Assembly (NCBI RefSeq): GCF_016907235.1
Contig: NZ_JAFBBO010000001.1
Location: forward strand, 1 to 64,000
Direction of reading: 5' to 3'
Origin: Oerskovia jenensis
GTDB taxonomy: Bacteria; Actinomycetota; Actinomycetes; Actinomycetales; Cellulomonadaceae
DNA: 64,000 bases
Position 1 is the stretch's first letter, and each line of letters starts with the position of its first letter. The position numbers were made by a program, and so were the translations under genes. Under the pieces are notes generated by a model, which did no database searches, was not told the origin of the DNA, and was given only the letters and a program-made list of their open reading frames with translations. Below, one piece after another: positions 49,915-58,980 of this stretch.

Positions 49915-50373
49915 ATGACGTCGACCACGAGCGACCTGACGACGACCACCACCCCGGAGCAGGACACGCTGTCCGAGGTCGGGCAGGTCCAGGCCGCGCG
50001 CGCGCCGCACATCCTGCTCTACAGCGACGACGTGACCGTGCGGGAGCAGGTGCGCCTCGCGGTCGGGCGTCGCGTCCGAGCAGGTGCGCCCGACATCGTC
50101 TGGAAGGAGGTCGCGACCTCCGCCGCGGTCGTGGCCGCGGCCGACGCCGGCGGATGGGACCTCCTGGTGCTCGACGGCGAGGCGGACAAGGCGGGCGGCA
50201 TGGGCCTGTGTCGCCAGCTCAAGAACGAGATCTTCCGCTGCCCCCCGGTTCTGGTCCTCACCGGCAGGCCCCAGGACGGTTGGCTAGCATCGTGGTCGCT
50301 CGCCGACGAGGCCGTCCCCCGGCCGTTCGACGCGATCGAGCTGCAGCGAGCGATCGTCTCGCTGATCGAATGA
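49915..50373 (+). CDS. single-domain response-regulator receiver
   Basis: A 152-residue protein with a Thr-rich N-terminus of about 30 residues and a CheY-like receiver domain. The acidic pair is D38 and D39 in LLYSDDV, the phospho-acceptor is D87 in LLVLDGEAD, and the switch Thr is T116 in LVLTGRP. The usual Lys of the KPF motif is Arg136 (VPRPF). No DNA-binding domain and no histidine kinase are nearby. The ATG has a strong AAGGAGG at 5 nt. It is followed after 20 bp by trpD, so the two may be co-transcribed, although no functional link is obvious. Confidence 0.8.
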   Translation: MTSTTSDLTTTTTPEQDTLSEVGQVQAARAPHILLYSDDVTVREQVRLAVGRRVRAGAPDIVWKEVATSAAVVAAADAGGWDLLVLDGEADKAGGMGLCRQLKNEIFRCPPVLVLTGRPQDGWLASWSLADEAVPRPFDAIELQRAIVSLIE

Positions 50374-50393
50374 CCTCATGAAGGGCAGGTCCC

Positions 50394-51515
50394 GTGACCA
50401 CGACCCCGGGCACTCCGGCACATGTTCCGTCCGTCCGCGCACCCCGGGGCGCGTCCCTGGTGCCTGAGCAGACGGCGCCGTCGTGGCCGGGGCTCCTCAC
50501 CGAGCTCATCGCCGGTCACGAGCTGAGCGCCGACCAGACGGCGTGGGCCATGGGGCTGGTCCTGTCGGGCGAGGTCAGCCCTGTGCGCCTGGCGGCCTTC
50601 CTCGTCGCGCTGCGCTCCAAGGGCGAGACCGTGGGCGAGCTCCGCGGGCTGGCCGACGAGATGCTGGCCCACGCGACCCGGTTCACCGTGCAGGGCCCCG
50701 CGGTGGACATCGTCGGGACGGGCGGGGACCGAGCCCACACGGTCAACGTCTCGACCATGGCCGCGGTCGTGATCGCGGGGACGGGCGTCCGCGTGGTCAA
50801 GCACGGCAACCGTGCCGCGTCGTCGTCGTCGGGCTCGGCCGACGTGCTCGAGGTCCTGGGCATCCGCCTCGACCAGTCCCCGGAGCGGGTCACCCAGCTG
50901 ATCGACGAGGTCGGCATCACGTTCTGCTTCGCGCAGGTCTTCCACCCCTCGTTCCGGCACTCGGCGGTCGCGCGCAAGGAGCTCGGGGTCCCGACGGCCT
51001 TCAACTTCCTCGGGCCCCTGACGAATCCCGCGCAGCCCGCCGCGACGGCTGTCGGGGTCGCGGACGCGCGCATGGCCCCGCTCGTGGCCGGCGTCTTCGC
51101 GTCGCGCGGCACCTCGGCCCTCGTGTTCCGCGGAGACGACGGGCTCGACGAGCTCGCGGCGACCGGCACCTCGACGGTGTGGGAGGTGCGTGACGGCTCC
51201 GTCACGACCCGCTCGCTCGACGCCGCGGCCGAGCTGGGCCTGCAGCCGATCACGGTCGAGGACCTGCGGGGGGCCGACGCGGCGTTCAACGCCGAGGTCG
51301 CCCGTCGGGTGCTGGCCGGCGACGGTGGACCGGTCCGGGAGACCGTGCTGCTCAATGCCGCGGCCGCGCTCGTCGCGGACGCGAGCCTGCCCGGCACCGC
51401 CGAGGGAACCCTCGTCGAACGGCTGCGCGCGGGCATGGCGCACGCGGCGACGAGCATCGACTCGGGCGCGGCGCAGGGCGTCCTGGAGCGCTGGGTCGCC
51501 GCGTCGGCCCGGTGA
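50394..51515 (+). CDS. trpD: anthranilate phosphoribosyltransferase
   Basis: Second step of tryptophan synthesis: transfers phosphoribose from PRPP to anthranilate. The 373-residue protein has a slightly long N-terminus, then [14 protein letters not shown] for the PRPP diphosphate/Mg2+ site, [29 protein letters not shown], and [19 protein letters not shown], all in order. [13 protein letters not shown] and the closing [12 protein letters not shown] are conserved. The GTG start has GCAGG upstream. Other trp genes are absent, which is usual when trpD is unlinked in actinobacteria. A very strong bidirectional hairpin follows. Confidence 0.95.
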   Translation: MTTTPGTPAHVPSVRAPRGASLVPEQTAPSWPGLLTELIAGHELSADQTAWAMGLVLSGEVSPVRLAAFLVALRSKGETVGELRGLADEMLAHATRFTVQGPAVDIVGTGGDRAHTVNVSTMAAVVIAGTGVRVVKHGNRAASSSSGSADVLEVLGIRLDQSPERVTQLIDEVGITFCFAQVFHPSFRHSAVARKELGVPTAFNFLGPLTNPAQPAATAVGVADARMAPLVAGVFASRGTSALVFRGDDGLDELAATGTSTVWEVRDGSVTTRSLDAAAELGLQPITVEDLRGADAAFNAEVARRVLAGDGGPVRETVLLNAAAALVADASLPGTAEGTLVERLRAGMAHAATSIDSGAAQGVLERWVAASAR

Positions 51516-51540
51516 CGAGCGGCCGGTAGGGCGACCACGG

Positions 51541-51590
51541 CGACGAGGGCGGGGCGCGGACGGGAAGCCGTCCGCGCCCCGCCCTCGTCG
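51541..51590. terminator. perfect 23-bp bidirectional terminator
   Basis: The arms 51541-51563 and 51568-51590 are perfectly complementary around a GAAG tetraloop, with key segment GAGGGCGGGGCGCGGACGG. It lies between the convergent trpD and Lrp-type genes. Confidence 0.8.
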
Positions 51591-51596
51591 CGCGGG

Positions 51597-51878
51597 TCAG
51601 TCGTCGAGCCCCAGGGCGAACGCCTGCTCGAGGTCGACGTCGGAGTAGGCGCGGAACGCGATGAACGTCTCGGTGCGCAGCACGCCCTCGATCTTGCTGA
51701 CCCGGTCGGCGATCACGTCGGCGAGGTCGTCGTGCTCCTTGACGCGGACCATGGCCACGAGGTCGGCCTTCCCGGTGACCGAGTAGACCTCGCTGACACC
51801 GCGGAGCGAGGCGACCTGCGAGGCCACCTCGGGGATGAGGTTCGGTTCGGTGTCGATCAGCACGATCGCGGTCAGCAT
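51597..51878 (-). CDS. stand-alone Lrp/AsnC effector (RAM) domain
   Basis: A 93-residue protein equal to the ligand-binding RAM domain of Lrp/AsnC regulators without the helix-turn-helix. It starts MLTAIVLIDTEPNLIPEVAS and has SEVYSVTGKADLVAMVRVK, the amino-acid pocket, and ending EGVLRTETFIAF. Stand-alone RAM proteins bind amino acids or act as decoy subunits for full-length regulators. It is translated just downstream of the exonuclease gene with a 7-nt overlap, so it is coupled to it. Confidence 0.88.
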   Translation of the reverse strand: MLTAIVLIDTEPNLIPEVASQVASLRGVSEVYSVTGKADLVAMVRVKEHDDLADVIADRVSKIEGVLRTETFIAFRAYSDVDLEQAFALGLDD

Positions 51879-53722
51879 GGGTCCTCCGTCGGGTCCGAGG
51901 CGCGGGGCTCGTCGTTCGACGAACCGGGGTCCAATCTAGCCTCGACGTGCTGGGCGACGCGCTGCGCCGTGCGGTCGCGGTCCGCGTAGGCGCGGGCGGA
52001 GCGGACGGGCCATGCCTGCGGATGGGTCACGTCGACCAGCCGGACGCCGGGCTGCTCCAACCAGCCCAGGACGAGCTCGGCCTCGTGCGGGTGGCACGCG
52101 GGCGCGGGGGCGACGGGCGCTGCGACCTCCTCGGCCGTCGCCACGAGTGCCTCGATGGTGGGCCACGGGTCGGCACCCGGCGCCGAGACCCCGGTCGCGG
52201 CGAGGCGCGCGTGGCGCACGACGACGATCTCCCACCCGCCGCCGGCGAGGGGCTTGGCGGCGACGAGCTCGGCGCACTCCGCGAGCGGGGCGAGCCGCTG
52301 CGCGCGCCCTGCCCCGAGCAGGAACGCCTCGAGGCGCGCGGTGACCTCGGCGGCCTGCTCGTAGCGTTCGTCGGCGGCGAGCACGGCGATCCGCGCGGTC
52401 AGGGGCTCGACGACGTCGCGCGGGTCCGCGAGCAGCGTCGCCCGTGCGCGGCCCACCACGGCCGGGTAGTCGTGCGGCTCCTGGGGCGTGGTGCACGGCG
52501 CCCCGCAGCGCCCCATCTCCGCGAGCGCGCAGGCGCTCGCCCCGGGGGCGGGGACCAGCGGCAGTCGGGGTGTGCACTGGCGCAGGGGGAGCGCGTCGTG
52601 CAGGGCGTCGATCGCCTGCTGGGCCTGGCGCCGCGACGAGTACGGGCCGATGTGCGCGGCGTCGGGTCTGACCTCCTGGACGATCGAGAGCCGCGGGTGG
52701 TGCTCGCGCGTCAGACGCACCCAGCTCATGCGCTCGGGGAACTTGGAGCGACGGTTGTAGCGGGGCGAGTGCTCGGCGATGAGTCGCAGCTCGCGGACCT
52801 GGGCCTCGAGCACGGTCGCGCACACGACGGGGGTGACGGCGTGCGCGATGCGCACCATCTCGGTCATGCGGCCGCGCTTCTCCGCGGCCGTGAAGTAGCT
52901 GCGGACCCGGCGCCGGATCGACGTCGACGTGCCCACGTACAGGACCTCCTCACCCGGCCCGCGGAACAGGTAGACCCCGGGGGCGTCGGGCAGGCCGTCG
53001 GCGAGCGTGCGCTTGCGCCGCACGTCCGGCGGGACGGGGTCCGTCGCGGTCGCGAGGTCCTCGAGGTGGGTGACGCCGAACGGGGCGAGCCGTTCGAGCA
53101 GGGCGTGCAGGACGTCGACCGTGGCACGTGCGTCGGCCAGCGCCCGGTGCTCGGGGGTCACGGCCGCGTGGAAGAGCGCGGCGAGCGTCGAGAGCTTGTG
53201 GTTGGGGGCCTCGTCGCGCGTCACGACCCGTCGGGCGAGGGGGACGGTGTCGAGGACCTGGTTGCCCGGCCAGTCGTAGCCCGCGTCACGCGCGGCCGCC
53301 TTGAGGAAGCCGATGTCGAACGGTGCGTTGTGCGCGACCAGGACCGCTCCCCGGGAGAACTCGAGGAACGAGGGCAGCACGGCCTGGATCGGGGGCGCGG
53401 TCGCGACCATCGCGGTGCTGATCCCGGTCAGGCGGGCGATGAACGCCGGCACGGGGGTGCCGGGGTTGACGAGGGTCTGGAACTCGCCGAGGACCTCGCC
53501 GCCGCGGACCTTGACCGCGCCGATCTCCGTGATGCCCGACGAGGCGGGCGAGCCACCCGTCGTCTCGAGGTCCACGACCACGAACGTGACGTCCCGGAGC
53601 GGGGTGCCGAGCTCGTCGAGGCCGAGCTGGACGGGTGTGCTCCCGGGGACGACGTCGGGCGTGAACGAACGGACCGAGAGCTGCGCGGGAGCGGCCGAGG
53701 CCGCGGCGGTCGGGGGCGACAT
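51872..53722 (-). CDS. DEDD exonuclease fused to UvrC-like GIY-YIG domain
   Basis: A 616-residue fusion. The N-terminal DnaQ-like 3'-5' exonuclease (about 40-210) shows the acidic motifs FVVVDLETTG, VAHNAPFDIGFL and EHRALADARATVDVL. A GIY-YIG nuclease domain (about 230-310) begins DAPGVYLFRGPGEEVLYVGTS with RVRSYF, as in the N-terminal half of UvrC. The last half has a Cys-rich stretch (MGRCGAPCTTP) and a helical tail. Similar actinobacterial proteins lack the UvrC endonuclease and HhH modules. A role in DNA repair is likely but not shown. It starts at ATG 53722. Confidence 0.9.
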   Translation of the reverse strand: MSPPTAAASAAPAQLSVRSFTPDVVPGSTPVQLGLDELGTPLRDVTFVVVDLETTGGSPASSGITEIGAVKVRGGEVLGEFQTLVNPGTPVPAFIARLTGISTAMVATAPPIQAVLPSFLEFSRGAVLVAHNAPFDIGFLKAAARDAGYDWPGNQVLDTVPLARRVVTRDEAPNHKLSTLAALFHAAVTPEHRALADARATVDVLHALLERLAPFGVTHLEDLATATDPVPPDVRRKRTLADGLPDAPGVYLFRGPGEEVLYVGTSTSIRRRVRSYFTAAEKRGRMTEMVRIAHAVTPVVCATVLEAQVRELRLIAEHSPRYNRRSKFPERMSWVRLTREHHPRLSIVQEVRPDAAHIGPYSSRRQAQQAIDALHDALPLRQCTPRLPLVPAPGASACALAEMGRCGAPCTTPQEPHDYPAVVGRARATLLADPRDVVEPLTARIAVLAADERYEQAAEVTARLEAFLLGAGRAQRLAPLAECAELVAAKPLAGGGWEIVVVRHARLAATGVSAPGADPWPTIEALVATAEEVAAPVAPAPACHPHEAELVLGWLEQPGVRLVDVTHPQAWPVRSARAYADRDRTAQRVAQHVEARLDPGSSNDEPRASDPTEDPC

Positions 53723-53839
53723 GGGCCCGAACGTACCCGGGGGCACCGACAGCCCTCGGGTCCGCCGGCGCCGGGGGAGCCGCGAGACCTCGGTGGGCCG
53801 CGCGCGCCGCGCCGTGGGGGCCGTCCCCTGGTCGGCCCG

Positions 53840-53845
53840 TAGTGT
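53840..53845 (+). promoter_or_regulatory. -10 of a leaderless promoter (NYN gene)
   Basis: TAGTGT ends 6 nt before the ATG of the NYN gene. Confidence 0.45.
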
Positions 53846-53851
53846 TGACCC

Positions 53852-55531
53852 ATGGTGGGGACGAGTCGGGACAACAAGGACGCTGCGCGCCGCACGGACG
53901 ACGCGCCACCGGACGCTCCGCCGGTCCCGGACACCCCTGCGGCACCGGTCCCGCCCGAGGTGCGCACCCAGCTCGTCGACCTCGCCGCCCGCGTGCTCGG
54001 CACGTGGGACCCCGCGACCGTCCCGGTCGCCCTGCGCAGGGTCCGGACGTTCGCGCCGCGGCGGCGCGCCGCCTCCGGTGCGGTGCCGCTCTGGCATGCG
54101 CTCGAGACGAGCCCGTCCTTCCGGTCCGGGGTCGCCGCGGCCTGGAGCGCGGCGCACCCGAGCCTGGCGCGCGACCTCGCGCCCGACGACGCCACGACCA
54201 CGGCGAGCACGGGCACCGACGCCTCGCCCGAGACGGGTGACATCGCGGCGGCTGGTGACACCGTCGCGGACGCGCCGGGTGAGAGCGACGTCCTGCAGGA
54301 CGGCGGGCCCGGCGGCATCGGGACCGCCGCGACGGCCACCGGGACGTCGCCCGAGCTCTCGTCGGTGCGTGAGGGGGCGCCGGAGCCCAGCCCCGAGACC
54401 GACCGCACGTCCTCGCCCGGGGCGAGCGACGCCGTCGGGCAGGACGCCCGTCCCGCCCCCACGGTCGAGGCGGTCCCCGGCGGGACCGGGCGCGCCGTGG
54501 ACCTGGCCGTCGGGGCGTACCTGCTGCGCCCGGACGGCTGGGAGAAACACCTCGAACGAGCTGCCCAGGACGTCCAGGAGCGCGAGAGGGAGCAGCGCCG
54601 GGCCCAGGAGGCCGAACGGGCCGTCACCGAGCGCGACAAGGCCCTTGCCGAGCTCGACGCGGCCAGGGCGGCCGCAGCAGCCGACAAGGTCGCGCTCGAC
54701 GAGGCCCGCGCGGAGATCTCGGCCCTGCGCCGGAACGAGCGCAGGCTGCGCTCGGACGCCGACCGGGCCCGCTCCGAGGCGCGCGCCGCCCGCGCCGAGG
54801 CCGATGCGCGGACGCAGGCCGCCGAGGCGCTCGTCGCCCAGGCCGCCGTCGAGCGACGCGAGGCCGCCGTCGCTCTCGAACGCGCCCACGCGGCCCGCGA
54901 CGAGGCACGGACCCTCACGCACACGGGGGCCGAGCTCGCCAACGCGCGGGCACGCCTGCTGCTCGAGACGGTCGTCGACGCGGCGGTCGGGCTGCGCCGC
55001 GAGCTCGGGATCCCCCCGACCACCCTCCGTCCGGGCGACACCGTGGCCCCCGTCGAGGTCGACGCCGCCGGGCACGGCACGAGCGGCACGACGCGACCGG
55101 GGTCGCGCGGGCGCGCGGGCGACGACCCGGCGCTGCTCGACGACGTGCTCGCCGTGCCCCAGATGCACCTGATCGTCGACGGGTACAACGTCAGCAAGTC
55201 GGGCTTCGGCACGCTCACGCTCGCGCAGCAGAGGCGACGGCTCGTCGACGGGCTCGTGCGCATCGCGTCCCGCACGGGCGCCGAGGTCACGTGCTGCTTC
55301 GACGGCCAGGAGCTGGGGCACATGCCGCCCGCGAGCACGCGCGGGGTCCGCGTCCTGTTCTCGTCCGGGGAGATCGCCGACCACCTGATCCGGCGCCTGG
55401 TCGCCGCCGAGCCCGAGGGCCGACCCGTGGCCGTCGTCACGAGCGACCGCGAGGTGGCCGACGACGTCCAGGCCATGGGCGCCGTCGCGATCGGCTCGCC
55501 CGCGCTCGTGGGGCGGCTCGCGCGGCTCTGA
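53852..55531 (+). CDS. coiled-coil protein with C-terminal NYN (PIN-like) nuclease domain
   Basis: A 559-residue protein. The N-terminal region (1-225) is Pro/Ala/Asp-rich with one folded segment near 30-110. A long alanine- and glutamate-rich coiled coil follows (about 230-360). The C-terminal domain (about 430-559) is NYN/YacP-like: HLIVDGYNVSKSGFG, EVTCCFDGQELG and VAVVTSDREVADDV carry the acidic metal-binding pattern of PIN-fold RNases. The combination suggests RNA or DNA processing by an oligomer. It is divergent from the exonuclease-UvrC fusion. The promoter is probably leaderless. Confidence 0.85.
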   Translation: MVGTSRDNKDAARRTDDAPPDAPPVPDTPAAPVPPEVRTQLVDLAARVLGTWDPATVPVALRRVRTFAPRRRAASGAVPLWHALETSPSFRSGVAAAWSAAHPSLARDLAPDDATTTASTGTDASPETGDIAAAGDTVADAPGESDVLQDGGPGGIGTAATATGTSPELSSVREGAPEPSPETDRTSSPGASDAVGQDARPAPTVEAVPGGTGRAVDLAVGAYLLRPDGWEKHLERAAQDVQEREREQRRAQEAERAVTERDKALAELDAARAAAAADKVALDEARAEISALRRNERRLRSDADRARSEARAARAEADARTQAAEALVAQAAVERREAAVALERAHAARDEARTLTHTGAELANARARLLLETVVDAAVGLRRELGIPPTTLRPGDTVAPVEVDAAGHGTSGTTRPGSRGRAGDDPALLDDVLAVPQMHLIVDGYNVSKSGFGTLTLAQQRRRLVDGLVRIASRTGAEVTCCFDGQELGHMPPASTRGVRVLFSSGEIADHLIRRLVAAEPEGRPVAVVTSDREVADDVQAMGAVAIGSPALVGRLARL

Positions 55532-55640
55532 GCGTCACCCTCGGGGCTGCGGAGGTCGCCCCCGGCGGGAGCGTCACCCTCCGCGGGTGGGACTCGTCAT
55601 CCAGGACGTTGATCGTCCACGGGCCGGTGCGCGTGCGCCG

Positions 55641-55670
55641 ACGGCCGGCCCCCGGGTGGGGACCGGCCGT
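55641..55670. terminator. hairpin between NYN and fadD genes
   Basis: ACGGCCGG and CCGGCCGT pair, with inner CCC/GGG and a 5-nt loop. It lies in the convergent gap and may serve both genes. Confidence 0.6.
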
Positions 55671-55707
55671 GCGTGCCCGTCGTGCAGGCGCCTCGGGTCG
55701 TGTCAGG

Positions 55708-57519
55708 TCACTGCGCGGGCACGCCCGAGTAGATCGCGTCGACCTCGACCGAGAAGTCCTTGAGCACGACGTTGCGCTTGACCTTGAGGGACGGCGTCAG
55801 GTAGCCGTTCTCGACCGTGAAGTCCGTGGCCAGGATGGTGAACTTGCGGATCGACTCGGCGCGCGAGACGGCCTTGTTGGCGCGGTCCACCGCGGTGTCG
55901 AGCGCCGCGAGGACGTCGACGTCGAGCGCCGCGGCGTCGACGCTCATGGGCTCCTTGCCGTGCATCGCGAGCCAGCCGGGCAGGCCCTCCGGGTCGAGCG
56001 TCACGAGCGCGCCGATGAACGGCTGCCCGTCGCCGACGACCACGCACTGGCTCACGAGCGCGTGCGCACGGATGCGGTCCTCGAGCACGGCCGGGGCGAC
56101 GTTCTTGCCGCCCGCGGTCACGATGATCTCCTTCTTGCGCCCGGTGATGCGCAGGAACCCGTCCTCGTCGAGCGAGCCCAGGTCACCCGTGCGGAACCAG
56201 CCGTCGACGAACGCGTCGGCCGTGGCCTGCGGGTTGTTGTGGTAGCCGCGGAAGACGTGGTGGCCCTTGAGCAGGATCTCGCCGTCCTCGGCGATCCTGG
56301 CGCCACAGCCCGGGAGCTGAGGGCCGACCGTCCCGATCTTGGTCGCCGTGGGGCGGTTGACCGACGTCGGTGCGGTGGTCTCCGTCAGGCCGTAGCCCTC
56401 GAGGATGCGCACCCCGATGCCGCGGTAGAAGTGGCCCAGGCGCTCGCCGAGGGGCGCGCCGCCCGAGACGGCCCACTTGGTCTGCCCGCCGAGGGCCGCA
56501 CGCAGCTTCTTGTAGACGAGGGCGTCGGCGACCTTGTGCTGGATCTTCAGGCCGAGGCCCGGACCCTGGGGGGTGTCGAGCGCGCGCGACCAGGCGATCG
56601 CGGTCGCGGCGGCCCAGTGGAAGATCTTGACCTTGCCGCCCGCGGCGGCCTTCTGCTCCGAGGAGTTGTAGACCTTCTCGAACACGCGGGGCACCGAGAG
56701 GATGTAGGTCGGCTTGAACTCGCCCAGGTCCTCGAGGAGCGTCTTGGTGTCCGGGGTGTGGCCCAGCACCGTGCCCCCGGCGACCACGAGCACACCGATG
56801 AAGCGTGCGAACACGTGCGCGAGGGGCATGAAGAGCAGCGTCCGACCGTTGTCCTCGGCGAAGACCTCGGGCAGCGCCTCGACCGCGTTGACGGTGAGCG
56901 AGTAGAAGTTCTCGTGCGTGAGCTCGGCGCCCTTGGGGCGGCCCGTCGTGCCCGACGTGTAGATGATCGTCGCGACGTCGGCGAGGTTCGCGAGGCCCCG
57001 GCGGCGGGCGATCTCGTCGTCGCTGACGTCCTTGCCCGCCTCCCTGAGCGCGTCGAGACCGCCGTCCTCGATCACGAACACGTCGCGCAGCTCGGGAGCC
57101 TGCTCGCGGACCTCGGAGACCGTCGTGGCGTGCGCGGGGGACTCGACGACGAGCAGCTTGACGGCCGCGTCCGAGAGGATCCACTGGACCTGCTCGGCGC
57201 TCGAGGTCTCGTAGAGCGGTACGGGCACGGCTCCCGCCGCCCAGGTCGCCCAGTCGAGGAGCGTCCACTCGTAGCGCGTGCGGGACATGATGCCCACGTG
57301 GTCGCCGGGCTCGATGCCCATCGCGACGAGGCCCTTGGCCACGGAGACGACGTCGGTGTCGACCTCCCGTGCCGAGAGGGTCTTCCAGGGGGCGCCCGGC
57401 CCGCTCTTGACCTCGATCATGGGGAGGTCTGGACCGGCGGCGACGCGGGTCGCGAAGAGGTCGTTGAGGTTGTCGAGGGGATCGACATCGATGATGCGCG
57501 GTGCGCTGAACTCGTCCAT
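55708..57519 (-). CDS. fadD: long-chain fatty acid-CoA ligase
   Basis: AMP-forming acyl-CoA synthetase that activates fatty acids. The 603-residue protein has the P-loop-like motif IIYTSGTTGRPKGAELTHEN, the adenylation signature VRILEGYGLTETTAPTSVN, the conserved YHNNPQATADAFVDGWFRTGDLGSLDEDGFL, and the hinge lysine region RKKEIIVTAGGKNVAP. The ATG has GGAG upstream, and a TACTGT -10-like hexamer lies about 35-40 nt before it. It is divergent from glucokinase. In other actinobacteria this gene sits next to glk and plsC, as here. Confidence 0.93.
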   Translation of the reverse strand: MDEFSAPRIIDVDPLDNLNDLFATRVAAGPDLPMIEVKSGPGAPWKTLSAREVDTDVVSVAKGLVAMGIEPGDHVGIMSRTRYEWTLLDWATWAAGAVPVPLYETSSAEQVQWILSDAAVKLLVVESPAHATTVSEVREQAPELRDVFVIEDGGLDALREAGKDVSDDEIARRRGLANLADVATIIYTSGTTGRPKGAELTHENFYSLTVNAVEALPEVFAEDNGRTLLFMPLAHVFARFIGVLVVAGGTVLGHTPDTKTLLEDLGEFKPTYILSVPRVFEKVYNSSEQKAAAGGKVKIFHWAAATAIAWSRALDTPQGPGLGLKIQHKVADALVYKKLRAALGGQTKWAVSGGAPLGERLGHFYRGIGVRILEGYGLTETTAPTSVNRPTATKIGTVGPQLPGCGARIAEDGEILLKGHHVFRGYHNNPQATADAFVDGWFRTGDLGSLDEDGFLRITGRKKEIIVTAGGKNVAPAVLEDRIRAHALVSQCVVVGDGQPFIGALVTLDPEGLPGWLAMHGKEPMSVDAAALDVDVLAALDTAVDRANKAVSRAESIRKFTILATDFTVENGYLTPSLKVKRNVVLKDFSVEVDAIYSGVPAQ

Positions 57520-57780
57520 GCTGGCTCCAGTGGCAGAAGTCGACGGTGTGAGAACAGTACCCACAGGTCGCAAGTGTCGTTGACCGCCTCCGAGTCGGTA
57601 CTCTTCATGGTGCTGTGCGCTGTTGCGCAAGATTTCAGGCCGTACCTGGGTGAAGACCGGGAGCGACCCGACGTCGGAGCCGACGGACGTACGCAGAACC
57701 GATGCCGAGGCGGTGCACAACCGTTACCGGCTGGTGTTCTCATCGGGAGTTCCAGACCGCTACGTGAGTGAGGACCTGAC
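57520..57780. other. divergent gap between fadD and glk
   Basis: No gene. It should contain promoters for both directions: TACTGT for fadD on the minus strand and TACTCT at 57599-57604 for glk are candidate -10s. A TTGCGCAA palindrome lies at about 57623-57630. Confidence 0.4.
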
Positions 57781-58728
57781 ATGCATGCCATCGGAGTCGA
57801 CATCGGCGGAACGAAGATCGCCGCGGGTGTGGTCGACGAGAACGGCACGATCCTCGCGCAGACGCGTCGCGACACCGAGCCCGACGACGTCGCGAGCATC
57901 GACGCGGCGGTCGCGGACGTCTACGCGGAGCTGTCCAAGGAGTTCCAGGTCGAGGCCATGGGCCTGGCCGCGGCCGGCTTCGTCAGCCCCGACCGCACGT
58001 CCGTCCTCTTCGCACCCAACATCGCGTGGCGCGAGTACCCGCTGGCCGACAAGGTCCGCACGCTCATCGGCGACGACGACGTCAAGATCGTCGTCGAGAA
58101 CGACGCCAACGCGGCGGGCTGGGCCGAGTTCGCGTTCGGCGCGGGCCGCGACGCCTCCGACATGCTCATGCTCACGGTCGGCACGGGGCTGGGCGGCGCG
58201 ATCATCGTCGACCGCAAGCTCGTGCGCGGGCGCTGGGGCGTGGCGGCCGAGGTCGGCCACATGCGCGTCGTGCCCGGCGGTCACTACTGCGGCTGCGGCC
58301 ACGAGGGCTGCTGGGAGCAGTACGCCTCGGGCAGCGCGCTCGTGCGCGACGGCCAGGCCGCGCTCATCGCCCAGCCCGACCGTGCCGGAGCCCTCCTCGA
58401 GCTCGCGGGCGGCGACCCGTCCAAGCTCAACGGTCCCCAGATCACGCAGGCCGCGCAGGCGGGCGACGAGCTCGCGATCGAGCTGCTCGCGACCCTGGGC
58501 CGCTGGATCGGCGAGGGAGCCGCGTCGGTCACGGCCCTGCTCGACCCCGAGCTCATCGTGATCGGCGGCGGCGTGGGTGCCGCCGGCGACCTGCTGCTCC
58601 AGCCCGTGCGCAAGGCCTTCGCGGACCAGCTCTCGGCCCGCGGCCACCGTCCGGAGGCGCAGATCGACCTCGCCCAGCAGGGCAACGAGGCGGGCATCGT
58701 CGGCGCGGCGGACCTCGCCCGCAGCTAG
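57781..58728 (+). CDS. glk: ROK family glucokinase
   Basis: Phosphorylates glucose with ATP (or polyphosphate in some relatives). The 315-residue protein starts IGVDIGGTKIAAGVVD, the phosphate-1 ATP-binding motif. The glucose site follows with VENDANAAGWAEF and TVGTGLGGAII, and the ROK zinc cluster is CGCGHEGCWEQYASG with the His in the preceding EVGHMRV. IVIGGGVGAAGD is the adenosine region. Length is normal. It belongs to a conserved actinobacterial group with fadD and plsC and may also mediate carbon control. Confidence 0.95.
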   Translation: MHAIGVDIGGTKIAAGVVDENGTILAQTRRDTEPDDVASIDAAVADVYAELSKEFQVEAMGLAAAGFVSPDRTSVLFAPNIAWREYPLADKVRTLIGDDDVKIVVENDANAAGWAEFAFGAGRDASDMLMLTVGTGLGGAIIVDRKLVRGRWGVAAEVGHMRVVPGGHYCGCGHEGCWEQYASGSALVRDGQAALIAQPDRAGALLELAGGDPSKLNGPQITQAAQAGDELAIELLATLGRWIGEGAASVTALLDPELIVIGGGVGAAGDLLLQPVRKAFADQLSARGHRPEAQIDLAQQGNEAGIVGAADLARS

Positions 58729-58736
58729 TCACCGAC

Positions 58737-58766
58737 CGGCCCCGGCTCCTCGTGGGGTCGGGGCCG
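58737..58766 (+). terminator. terminator of glk
   Basis: CGGCCCCG and CGGGGCCG form the base of a hairpin that begins about 9 nt past the glk stop. Confidence 0.6.
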
Positions 58767-58895
58767 TGCCGCGCGCGCCCGGAGGCGCCCGCGTCGCACG
58801 ACCGCTCCGGCGGGACGCGGCCCGCCGAGCCTTCGTACCGAGGTGCGTGACGCCGTCGGGCAGGAGGACGGGGCGCCCCGCGCACGGACGGCACC

Positions 58896-58980
58896 TGACG
58901 GCACCGACGGCGCAGCGCGTCGTCAGACGAGGGCACCCGACGGCACCCGACGGCGCAGCGCGCCCTCAGACGACGGCGCC
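58896..58980. repeat. about 42-bp tandem duplication
   Basis: Two copies of a unit beginning GACGGCACC and containing GACGGCGCAGCGCG lie head to tail with several substitutions. The second copy contains the stop codon and last codons of the neighbouring minus-strand gene. Confidence 0.6.

Noticed and set aside
53428-55476. Two long minus-strand frames opposite the NYN gene
   Set aside because: They are shadows. The plus-strand protein has a coiled coil and a conserved NYN domain, and the exonuclease gene starts at 53722.
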